Program-made: the position numbers and the translations under genes
DNA from: Trissonchulus latispiculum
Taxonomy: Eukaryota; Nematoda; Enoplea; Enoplida; Ironidae
Assembly: GCA_030248195.1 (NCBI GenBank)
Contig: JASAND010019932.1
Location: 1-64,000 of the forward strand
DNA length: 64,000 nt
Direction: 5' to 3'
Notes under the pieces: model-generated
The model's input: the letters and a program-made list of their open reading frames with translations, nothing else
Told to the model about the DNA's origin: nothing
The model's database searches: none
Shown: in pieces, positions 56,219 through 64,000 of the stretch
Layout of the letters: each line of letters starts with the position of its first letter
Numbering within the stretch: the stretch's first letter is position 1

Positions 56219-56923
56219 GTTTAACCAAGAGTCCATGATTTTTTCTATATATTAGAAGAAGAGTAAGCCACTAGAGGGCTCCTCTTCTTGGCATTGCGTA
56301 ACGGTGCTCCGACCACAATACGCAAATGTTCCCCCGTTTGGGGGGGGGTCGCCAAATCATACCCCCTCCCCGTTTGGTGGGGGGGGGGGTAGGCAACAGC
56401 CAATCAGATTGCAGAAACCCCCTCCCCCTTTGGTGGGGGGGTAGGCAGGCTGATGCTGGTTTTTGAAAAAGGGTCCCCGTTTGGGGGGGGGGTCGACACA
56501 AGAGGTCCCCGTTTGGTGGGGGGATATGCAAAAGGGGTCCCCGTTTGGGGGGGGGTCACAAAAAGTGGTCCCCGTTTGGGGGGGGGGGTGCCCACAGCCA
56601 ATCAGAATGAGCAAAACTTAGCCTGCTTGAGCGACCCCCCCCCAAACGGGGACCCATTTTCGAATAGAACAAAAACTACCGTAATCCTCTGCTCTACCCC
56701 CCCCCCACCAAACGGAGGGGGGGTTTCTGCAATCTGATTGGCTTCCCCCCCCCCACCAAACGGAGGGGGGGTATGCGATGTCGATTTGGTCGACCCCCCC
56801 CCCAAACGGGGGAACATTCGCGTATTGTGGTCGGAGCACCGTTACGCAATGCAGTGAAGAGAAGCCCTCTAGTGGCTTACTCTTCTTCTTAATAATAGTG
56901 TAATTATGCACTCTTGGTTTAAC
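56219..56923. mobile_element. CAAGAGT-family foldback element rich in G-runs, perfect 7-bp duplication
   Basis: The element 56226-56916 (691 bp) lies between GTTTAAC repeats (56219-56225, 56917-56923). Its ends are CAAGAGTCCATGATT and TAATTATGCACTCTTG. Outer arms share AGTAAGCCACTAGAGGGCT and CGGTGCTCCGACCACAATAC with their complements. The left arm has seven ~35-45-bp repeats each holding CCCCGTTTGG followed by 7-11 G; the right arm has four complementary ones. Open frames here code Pro/Gly repeats and are artefacts. Confidence 0.9.
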
Positions 56924-57242
56924 TATAACATCAAAACATCTGAATAATGTGTGTCAATAATATCAAAAATTGGTCATGATATGTGTTAGATACAACAGAT
57001 GCGAATTAAAATCGTTTTGAACATTTGCATTACAGATTTTTCCGTAATCTCAAAAAATTTTCTCAACTTCTGGGAGGCTCCGCCCCCCAGACCCCCCGTC
57101 GTGTATATAAGGCATATTTCACATATTTTGTAATCGTGCATTACTGTTCAGTAGCATCACCGTTCTAAGTACTTTTTCATACGATTAAATTATGTTTCAC
57201 TAAAGAAATAATCGACGTTTTTATAAGGAATACAATTTTTGC

Positions 57243-58424
57243 ATATAAAATAGTGATGTGGATCGGATCGGCAAAATCGATCCGATCCGCGATCCGGAGG
57301 CCGGATCGGATCGGATCGGATCGGATCGGTAGGCCCGCTGGATCGGTCCGGATCGGATCGCTTGAGTCAGTCGGATCGGCGATCCGACTAACCACACTAA
57401 TTGTACTCATGTTTGCGACTGAACTTGACTTTTATCACTGCACTGTGTGGTGCTTAGTAAGATATTTCTTTCTACCAAACAAACTTTGTTGCTTTAGTGT
57501 TTCTTACCTCAAGGTTACCATTTATTATTTTAGTAAACAACTTATTACAACAACTCAATGCTTATATATAATCTGCATAAGTTTTATGCAATGCATCTGA
57601 CATTGTGGTATCAAAAGGGCACAAGCACAAGTACAAGCACAAGCAAACTGCTGTGTGTGTATTAAGCTGCGAAGCAAATGAAAATGTAAATAATAATAAT
57701 AATAATAATAATGATAATAATAAATTAATTTTGCACAACTCTAATTAGTGTTGCTTATTGCTACTTTTGTCAGAATTTCGGAATGAAATTTTATGATTGA
57801 GTCTTGCGGCTAAGATATCCAAAATCTGTACGAGTCAAATTCAGTTTCTTATAAAATTTACTACCCGCAAGGATTTTAGAGCTTTATAGTAGTCCATTCT
57901 ATTTTAGCTGTAAAGTTCAAGCATCAGTTTCCGACAAAAATTCAGTTAAATTTCTTGCGACGATCCTAAAATTTGATTTGATTTTTTGCTGTGCTCCAAA
58001 AGCTACATTTCAGTTATGGTGGCTGGAACAACACAAACTAACTTTTTGCTCCAAATTACGTTAAATTTGTGTTATCTTAAATTCGTAATGTTAAGTTTGT
58101 ATTTTGGGTGGGTGTATTAATTTCGTACTCTACTTAATCTGTATAATTTTGTACAATTATGCATTTGTATTTCGGAATGATAAAATAAAGAAACATTAAT
58201 GACACTAGTGTGGAAGATGTGTTTGACAATGCAAAAATCTACTTTAAATCCAGTTTCACTTTGCTTTTTGAATAAGTCATTTCGGATCGCCGGATCGGAT
58301 CGGATCGACCGATCCAGGACCTGGATCGGATCGGATCGGATCGGATCGACAAGTAATTTTGCTGGATCGGATCGGTTAAATTTTTAGCTGCCGATCCGAT
58401 CCGATCCACATCACTAATATAAAA
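57243..58424. mobile_element. Nested hAT-like element with GGATC arrays, perfect 8-bp duplication
   Basis: The element 57251-58416 (1166 bp) lies between ATATAAAA at 57243-57250 and 58417-58424. Its inverted ends are TAGTGATGTGGATCGGATCG and CGATCCGATCCACATCACTA. Each subterminal region has ~100 bp of GGATCGGATC repeats. The interior (57400-58270) is AT-rich with an ATA microsatellite at 57690-57722 and no transposase. Confidence 0.9.
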
Positions 58425-58546
58425 CACGCTAAAACAATAATTTTACCTGGACGCAAAATGTCTTAACGGGACGCAACTTAACATTAGCTGGACGCAAGGT
58501 TGACGCAAATCCGAAAACCAAAAAAACCCTGTTTCTGTGTGTTTGT

Positions 58547-59230
58547 ATATGTCGTTGTCAAATAGCAAAACGTGTCAGTTCGCGAAACTGACGAAACATT
58601 TTTGTCAGATTGCAATCTGACATGTCAGATAGCAGAACTCTATTAAACTAGCAGAGTTACGCCTATTTGACATGTCAGATCGTGAACTGACCAACCCAAA
58701 CGTGTCAGATTGCAATCTGCCAAATTTGACTTTGTCAGATTGTAAAATCTAGTTGTAGTATCCGCTAGATCTGTTTTCGAGGTTTTATTTATGTGTTAGA
58801 TAAATTATTTAATCTGTTAGATAATTAATAAAATTATTATTGAACAACTATTCATTTTCAACAACAATTATTTTTCCACTATTTAAAATTTGAATCTGCT
58901 AGTATTTTAAAAGTATGAAACTTTTTTGAAACAAAAAAAAATGCAAATTTTAATTCGGCTTTCAACCAATAATTTATCTAACACATAAATAAAACCTCGA
59001 AAATAGATCTAGCGTATACTACAACTAGATTTTACAATCTGACAAAGTCAAATTTGGCAGATTGCAATCTGACACGTTTGGGTTGGTCAGTTCACGATCT
59101 GACATGTCAAATAAGCGTAACTCTGCTAGTTTAACAGAGTTCTGCTATCTGACATGTCAGATTGCAATCTGACAAAAATGTTTGGTCAGTTCACGAACTG
59201 ACACGTTTTGCTATTTGACAACGACATATA
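58547..59230. mobile_element. Foldback element built from GTCAGATTGCAATCTGAC words
   Basis: Ends TATATGTCGTTGTCAAATAG and CTATTTGACAACGACATATA. Arms of ~260 bp contain CAGATTGCAATCTG, ACATGTCAGATCGTGAACTG and CTAGTTGTAGTATCCGCTAG-type blocks with complements on the other side. The loop at about 58840-58960 is AT-rich. No coding capacity. Confidence 0.85.
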
Positions 59231-59602
59231 CATAAATCAAGGTTCAGCAAAATGACCAAACAATGTACTCCCCCTAAGTTAGTTCCCTACTACAATAGTG
59301 CCCGTAATGTTGTGATCTGTTGCAGAAATAAAAAATCAAAAATCGAATCAAAAATCACTATTTTAGAAATCTGAATCGAATCGCAGATTGTTCAGAATGG
59401 GGAAAATCGAACTGCATCGAATCGTTTCTAATTTTAGTGGAAGTAAATCGAACTGAATCGAATCGTATATATCTGAGAAATAGAAAAACTGAACTGAATC
59501 GAATCGAACATAAAATAGCTGAATCAATACAACCCTAATACATAATTAAGATGATGCTAAAATGGTCAAATTAGCGCCACCAGACCGGAACGGAGTGCAA
59601 AC

Positions 59603-59888
59603 TGTAAGGGAAGCAGGTATAGGAAAGATTGATAAGCCTGCAATGGGAGTTCAGCTGATGGTCCCGTGGTGTAGTGGTTTAGCATGTCTGACTCTAGAGC
59701 AGAAGGGCCGTGGTTCGATCCCCGGCGGGACCAATTCTTTACTTTCAATGGTGAGTGAAAAGCTGAACCTCCCTCTTCCCTTCTCTCTTCTAGGTCCTGG
59801 TTTCGTGGGTACGAGGGTGCCTGACGCCTCCCGTTCGGGCTTGTCCTTGGTTTCTTCCTGATCCGCCAGCCCTGGTAGAAGCGCTACA
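59603..59888 (+). repeat. TRIM LTR 1
   Basis: 286 bp, TG..CA. It differs from LTRs 2-4 at a few sites (for example GTACGAGGG versus GTACTAGGG, and GATCCGCCAG versus GATCCACCAA). Confidence 0.75.
59660..59733 (+). tRNA. tRNA-like sequence in LTR 1 (likely pseudo-tRNA / Pol III promoter)
   Basis: 74 nt with a perfect 7-bp acceptor stem (GGTCCCG/CGGGACC), D stem GTGT/GCAT with wobble pairs and A box TGGTGTAGTGG. The anticodon stem is TCTGA/GCAGA with one mismatch, and the loop CTCTAGA gives anticodon CUA. B box GGTTCGATCCC is present. The T stem has two mismatches. It is probably tRNA-derived rather than a working tRNA. Confidence 0.45.
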
Positions 59889-60099
59889 TGTGGCGAGGCT
59901 GCCAGGAGGACCCGGATTGGACTCCTGTCTCCGGTCCCCCAGTAGTTGCTTCTGGTTGGTTGGATCCAAAGGGGCCTGGAACGTGTGTCGGGGGAGCACG
60001 GATCCCTTGGGCTCAGAATGCCCTGCGCTGGATGCGCTCTCGGTTCGATTCCGAGTTGAGTAAGCCGCGGGACGCGTCTTAATTGAAACCCGGGGGAGA
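59889..60099 (+). other. TRIM internal region 1
   Basis: 211 bp, no open frame of note. It has a PBS-like start, a second B-box-like GGTTCGATTCC near 60043, and the PPT-like GAAACCCGGGGGAGA at the end. It is 4 bp longer than the others (GGAGGACC and GGTTGGTTGG variants). Confidence 0.65.
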
Positions 60100-60385
60100 T
60101 GTAAGGGAAGCAGGTATAGGAAAGATTGATAAGCCTGCAATGGGAGTTCAGCTGATGGTCCCGTGGTGTAGTGGTTTAGCATGTCTGACTCTAGAGCAGA
60201 AGGGCCGTGGTTCGATCCCCGGCGGGACCAATTCTTTACTTTCAATGGTGAGTGAAAAGCTGAACCTCCCTCTTCCCTTCTCTCTTCTAGGTCCTGGTTT
60301 CGTGGGTACTAGGGTGCCTGACGCCTCCCGTTCGGGCTTGTCCTTGGTTTCTTCCTGATCCACCAACCCTGGTAGAAGCGCTACA
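60100..60385 (+). repeat. TRIM LTR 2
   Basis: 286 bp; appears identical to LTR 3 by eye. Confidence 0.75.
60157..60230 (+). tRNA. tRNA-like sequence in LTR 2
   Basis: Same 74-nt sequence as in LTR 1: intact A and B boxes, CUA in the anticodon position, imperfect T stem. Confidence 0.45.
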
Positions 60386-60592
60386 TGTGGCGAGGCTGCC
60401 TCAGGACCCGGATTGGACTCCTGTCTCCGGTCCCCCAGTAGTTGCTTCTTGGTTGGATCCAAAGGGGCCTGGAACGTGTGTCGGGGGAGCACGGATCCCT
60501 TGGGCTCAGAATGCCCTGCGCTGGATGCGCTCTCGGTTCGATTCCGAGTTGAGTAAGCCGCGGGACGCGTCTTAATTGAAACCCGGGGGAGA
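60386..60592 (+). other. TRIM internal region 2
   Basis: 207 bp between LTR 2 and LTR 3, with the same PBS-like and PPT-like ends. Confidence 0.65.
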
Positions 60593-60878
60593 TGTAAGGG
60601 AAGCAGGTATAGGAAAGATTGATAAGCCTGCAATGGGAGTTCAGCTGATGGTCCCGTGGTGTAGTGGTTTAGCATGTCTGACTCTAGAGCAGAAGGGCCG
60701 TGGTTCGATCCCCGGCGGGACCAATTCTTTACTTTCAATGGTGAGTGAAAAGCTGAACCTCCCTCTTCCCTTCTCTCTTCTAGGTCCTGGTTTCGTGGGT
60801 ACTAGGGTGCCTGACGCCTCCCGTTCGGGCTTGTCCTTGGTTTCTTCCTGATCCACCAACCCTGGTAGAAGCGCTACA
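60593..60878 (+). repeat. TRIM LTR 3
   Basis: 286 bp, TG..CA. Confidence 0.75.
60650..60723 (+). tRNA. tRNA-like sequence in LTR 3
   Basis: Same 74-nt tRNA-like block, starting 58 bp into the LTR as in every copy. Confidence 0.45.
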
Positions 60879-61085
60879 TGTGGCGAGGCTGCCTCAGGAC
60901 CCGGATTGGACTCCTGTCTCCGGTCCCCCAGTAGTTGCTTCTTGGTTGGATCCAAAGGGGCCTGGAACGTGTGTCGGGGGAGCACGGATCCCTTGGGCTC
61001 AGAATGCCCTGCGCTGGATGCGCTCTCGGTTCGATTCCGAGTTGAGTAAGCCGCGGGACGCGTCTTAATTGAAACCCGGGGGAGA
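60879..61085 (+). other. TRIM internal region 3
   Basis: 207 bp; appears identical to internal region 2. Confidence 0.65.
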
Positions 61086-61371
61086 TGTAAGGGAAGCAGG
61101 TATAGGAAAGATTGATAAGCCTGCAATGGGAGTTCAGCTGATGGTCCCGTGGTGTAGTGGTTTAGCATGTCTGACTCTAGAGCAGAAGGGCCGTGGTTCG
61201 ATCCCCGGCGGGACCAATTCTTTACTTTCAATGGTGAGTGAAAAGCTGAACCTCCCTCTTCCCTTCTCTCTTCTAGGTCCTGGTTTCGTGGGTACTAGGG
61301 TGCCTGACGCCTCCCGTTCGGGCTTGTCCTTGGTTTCTTCCTGATCCACCAACCCTGGTAGAAGCGCTACA
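61086..61371 (+). repeat. TRIM LTR 4 (3' end of array)
   Basis: 286 bp. The homology ends exactly at GCTACA, where host sequence AAACTAATG begins. Confidence 0.75.
61143..61216 (+). tRNA. tRNA-like sequence in LTR 4
   Basis: Same 74-nt block with A and B boxes intact. Confidence 0.45.
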
Positions 61372-61426
61372 AAACTAATGACTATTTATTGTCACTAATT
61401 TCCGTAAGATCGTAAGATCATCGTGG

Positions 61427-62325
61427 TCAAAAAATAGGTAGTGTCTCATTTGCGCGCACGAATACAAGATTTAATTTAGATCAGTCCCATTTGCGCGCAC
61501 AAGTGTTAAATGTGATAAGTCTAACTATATACTGAAGAGTCTCGTTTGCGAGCACGTCCCATTTGCGCGCAATTCTAATTTGGGTTTTATTGAATTATGT
61601 ATGAACATGAGATACTTCTTCAGAGATTAACAAACAATATGTGAATTTAACGTTAGACATTTATACACTTGCAACAATCAAATTAGATATACCTCTAAAA
61701 CCATTAAAACCATCAAAAAGTTAAACAGATACATATTCATTAACGCATTTAAACAAACAATCATTAATTAAACGCATGCTCATACAGCAATTATATACAT
61801 GTTTTGCATTAAACATTGCGGTTGCAAATTTTAAACAACTAGAACTTAAACTAGATCTTAGCCTAAGAAATGTTGAACATGGTCAAGATAAAGCAGAATT
61901 TCAGCGTCCATAAGCTTAGCAAAATTTAGCTGATTGATTAGTCTGTTTCGAAAATTTTCATTACAACGCTTGGCGCCTCAAAAGGGGGCGTGAAATTAGA
62001 ACACTAGTTTTATAATATGACCATTGAACTTTTTAAAGTGTTATGTAGTGTATGTAAGTGTTAATGCATTTTATCCGAAGAACCTTGTTTTCACAATTTA
62101 CCGTTTTCATTTTCATAGCTAGAAACTAACTAATATGAATTCACATTGAACTCTCCAGTACTGCGCGCAAACGAAACTGCCGTAAGGTCAAAAGAATAGT
62201 AGAGGTCAAATTGGTTTGCGCGCAAACGGGACTTGCGCGCAAATGGGACACATTGAAGTTTTGTAAAAATGCGTGCAATTGAAAGTTACTGCGCGCAAAT
62301 GGGAGTGAATCAAAAAATAGGTAGT
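61427..62325. mobile_element. Element with CATTTGCGCGCA arrays and a 16-bp flanking duplication
   Basis: TCAAAAAATAGGTAGT occurs at 61427-61442 and 62310-62325 in direct orientation. Between them 61443-62309 (867 bp) opens GTCTCATTTGCGCGCAC and closes GCGCGCAAATGGGAGTGAA. Several (C)CCATTTGCGCGCA words lie near the left end and inverted ones near the right. The AT-rich middle has no frames of note. A 16-bp duplication is too long for common cut-and-paste families, so the class is unknown. Confidence 0.7.
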
Positions 62326-62616
62326 ATACCTTGATGCACTGCGACAGATTGAATACTGAATATAATACAACAAAGTCTCAGAAATGCGCCCAGTTCCCGG
62401 AATTCACGAAAAATCCCCAGCAATGGTTAAATCCTGCTTTCATGAATTCCGGGAACTGGCATGGCAATATTGCTGGATGGAAGTTGGTTCTATTACAAGA
62501 TTTGTTAGGCTTATCAGGAACTTTCGGGGGATACCAAGACTATTGTGGGGTCTTGAAGGAAAACTGAAAATCCGTGAAATCGGTTTTTTATGATATCTTG
62601 GAATTGAGTGCACGTT
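62326..62616. other. Noncoding, with a small inverted repeat
   Basis: CCAGTTCCCGGAATTCA near 62390 is answered by TGAATTCCGGGAACTGG near 62442. Nothing else was recognised. Confidence 0.6.
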
Positions 62617-62784
62617 CAAGAGTGCACGTTCAATTATTATATGAAAGCGTGTATTTAGTGCAAAGTGGACCCCCCCGGAAGTTACGGGGGGGGGGGGGTC
62701 CCGAGTTAATGAACCGAGCATACCTAGCATGATTTGTACATGCTAGCGTAAGAGTTTCTTACTCTTATCTATTATGTACTCTTG
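62617..62784. mobile_element. Deleted CAAGAGT-family element (right arm only)
   Basis: It starts CAAGAGTGCA and then jumps into the right arm of the 30199/46904 subfamily (TTATATGAAAGCGTGTATTT, a C/G-run hairpin, CCGAGCATACCTAGCATG, ATTATGTACTCTTG). The left arm is lost. Flanks CACGTTC and GTAAGAG do not match. Confidence 0.7.
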
Positions 62785-62984
62785 GTAAGAGATTGCCTGA
62801 ATTGAACCATATGATTTCTATATCGTTAAAATGATCACGTTCTACGCAACATAATGACATAAAACTTATTGCTGTACGATTTTGCTAAGCTCAAGTTATA
62901 GTATTTAATTTCACAAACACGCCCGTTCTCGAAAAATGGCAGCGCTGTAGTAAGTTTACACACCCTGAGAAGCCCCCCGAGATT
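62785..62984. other. Noncoding spacer
   Basis: Nothing recognised. Confidence 0.5.
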
Positions 62985-63695
62985 TCGGCCTTAATGTTTG
63001 GAGCATATTGCAAGCTTACTCTATTAGGAATAGCTGAGTGACTTACTCTTCCTAACCCTTGCTATCATCAAGAGTAGATGATAGGAAGAGTATGACACGG
63101 GACTCTTCCTAGTGTAATTGGCCTGTCAGATGCTCGGCACATTAAGGCCGAAATCTCGGGGAGGGTCACTGTTAACACAATTAACCATGGTTTATATGCG
63201 TTTGAACTAAAATGAATCTGATTGGCTAATCCCCTACCTTATGTCAAAATTACGTGTATAAGGTGACCCCCCCGAGATCTCTGGGGGGTTCAGCTTAACG
63301 TTGTTAAGCGTGTGTTTATATGCGTTTGAACTGAAATGCATTTGATTGGCTGCTTAGCTGCTGCTATTGAAATGCACTGGTGAGGGCTACGATAGCTAAG
63401 TAACCAATCAAATGCATTTCAGTTCAAACGCATATAAACACACGCTTAACAACGTTAAGCTGAGCCCCCCCCCCCCCGAGATCTCGGGGGGGGGTCACCT
63501 TATACACGTAATTTTGACATAAGGTAGGGGATTAGCCAATCAGATTCATTTTAGTTCAAACGCATATAAACACATGGTAAACTGTGTTAACCGTGACCCC
63601 CCCCCGACATTTCTGCCTTAATGTTCCGAGCATATGACAGGCCAATTACACGAGCAAGGGTACGGTGTCGTACTCTTGCTATTATGTAACTCTAG
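62985..63695. mobile_element. CAAGAGT-family foldback, sibling of the intron-6 copy, next to a partial copy
   Basis: 63069-63695 repeats the structure of 4175-4805: CAAGAGTAGATGATAGGAAG, ACATTAAGGCCGAAATCTCG, TTATGTCAAAATTACGTG, inner AACGTTGTTAAGCGTG hairpin and mirrored right arm. The right terminus is decayed (GTAACTCTAG). Just left, 62985-63068 is the right arm of another copy (GAGATTTCGGCCTTAATG, then CTATCAT). Confidence 0.8.
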
Positions 63696-64000
63696 CTCGC
63701 AGGTATACTACAGTTCCATGACTACAGGGCATAAGGGAGAATTAATTAACTGATTAACAACGGTAATTCCATCTGAGCTTAGACACTGACACTTAATTCA
63801 GGCACTGTTATAGTTACATCAAACTTACAGTCATTTACGTGTGTTATGTAGTGGCTCATTTTAGGGATTAGCTATTTTCTTGAACAAAGTAGATAGGTAG
63901 TAATCCATCAACGAACTATTCATTCATTCTTTCGCTGATATTACGGAAGCAAATTGTCATTAACACTAGACGACCTATTCTATCGTGACACATTTAGATA
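63696..64000. other. Noncoding right edge of the window
   Basis: Nothing recognised. Confidence 0.5.

Larger units (their letters stand above)
55200..58539. mobile_element. hAT-like non-autonomous element with CAGGGTTTTTTT ends, perfect 8-bp duplication (copy 2)
   Basis: The element 55208-58531 lies between TTTCTGTG at 55200-55207 and 58532-58539. Its ends are CAGGGTTTTTTTTGCGTCC and CCAAAAAAACCCTG, with GGACGCAA words inside both. It shares long stretches with 21853-23992. It contains two nested elements, 56226-56916 and 57251-58416. Removing these and their duplications leaves ~1452 bp. No transposase. Confidence 0.9.
54890..59545. mobile_element. Probable outer hAT-like element with GAATCGAATC arrays (54898-59537)
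   Basis: The left end TACTGTTGTTTTTGATTTTT is followed by many GAATCGAATC / GCATCAAATC words. The right end is the inverse (CGAATCGAATC words, then AATACAACCCTA). The 8-bp flanks ATATATAA and ATACATAA agree at 7 of 8. Its own sequence is only ~0.6 kb; the rest is two later insertions (55208-58531 and 58547-59230). The weak ends keep confidence moderate. Confidence 0.55.
59599..61375 (+). mobile_element. Tandem TRIM-like LTR retrotransposon: four 286-bp LTRs, three ~207-bp internal regions
   Basis: The array 59603-61371 reads LTR-int-LTR-int-LTR-int-LTR. Every LTR starts TGTAAGGGAAGCAGG, ends GAAGCGCTACA and is 286 bp. The internal parts are 211, 207 and 207 bp. Right after each inner LTR is TGTGGCGAGGCTGCC, in the position of a primer-binding site. 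Right before each downstream LTR is GAAACCCGGGGGAGA, a purine-rich tract in the position of a PPT. AAAC flanks the whole array (59599-59602, 61372-61375), fitting a 4-bp integrase duplication. No gag or pol exists, so replication would depend on another element. Each LTR contains a tRNA-like block. A plain tandem repeat remains the alternative, but the TG..CA ends, the final truncation exactly at an LTR end and the flanking duplication favour the LTR reading. Confidence 0.75.

Noticed and set aside
56271..56911. Pro/Gly-rich frames of 65-97 codons
   Set aside because: Translations of the CCCCGTTTGGGGG repeats of a palindromic transposon.
59566..61352. Repeated minus-strand frames of 60-196 codons (SRRGSNHGPSALESDMLNHYTT type) across the LTR array
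   Set aside because: They are the antisense of the tRNA-like block and LTR, repeating with the 493-bp period. Similar spurious proteins are common in databases. No domain, no start context.
62440..62730. 96-codon minus-strand frame
   Set aside because: Spans a transposon boundary and a C/G-run hairpin; no recognisable similarity.
1..64000. Retrovirus- or virus-derived coding genes
   Set aside because: No gag, protease, integrase, envelope or capsid-like sequence seen; the only polymerase is a LINE reverse transcriptase.

Overview
This is an animal (metazoan) nuclear genome fragment. The evidence is a spliced gene with GT-AG introns, a protein found essentially only in animals in this RRM-plus-SPOC form (Split ends/SPEN), and about 40 kb of AT-rich noncoding DNA full of inverted-repeat transposons, a LINE, tRNA-derived repeats and microsatellites. 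I cannot name the species; a repeat-rich invertebrate is my best guess.

Gene region (954-20991, + strand): fifteen exons encode the last ~3022 residues of a SPEN/Split ends homologue. They cover the end of RRM2, complete RRM3 and RRM4, a very long low-complexity middle and the C-terminal SPOC domain with its stop. All fourteen exon joins keep frame with GT-AG boundaries. The 5' exons lie outside the window. Most introns are short. Intron 6 holds a 631-bp foldback transposon, and intron 9 (4.5 kb) holds three tandem-repeat arrays and two hairpins. No other host protein gene was found.

Right of the gene (21-64 kb) I see only mobile and repeated DNA, much of it nested, nearly all without coding capacity. 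(a) hAT-like non-autonomous elements with 8-bp target duplications: 35903-39139, whose interior is ~80 copies of a 31-bp satellite, and 55208-58531, which contains 57251-58416 and probably sits inside 54898-59537. (b) A superfamily of whole-length palindromes with CAAGAGT ends and 7-bp target duplications: 4175-4805, 30199-30862, 35695-35772, 46904-47564, 56226-56916 and others. (c) TTAA-flanked and Harbinger-like elements. (d) A 5'-truncated LINE with a 13-bp target duplication and an unoccupied relative of the target site at 34448-34733. (e) A tandem LTR-internal-LTR chain at 59603-61371 with 286-bp LTRs and ~207-bp internal segments. It looks like a terminal-repeat retrotransposon in miniature whose LTR contains a tRNA-like sequence with A and B boxes.

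The strongest candidate for something undescribed is (e), an LTR that appears to carry a Pol III-type tRNA promoter. Next come the 7-bp-TSD foldback superfamily and the hAT-like element that has become a 2.5-kb satellite. Superfamily names rest on termini and target duplications only, because no transposase is present.
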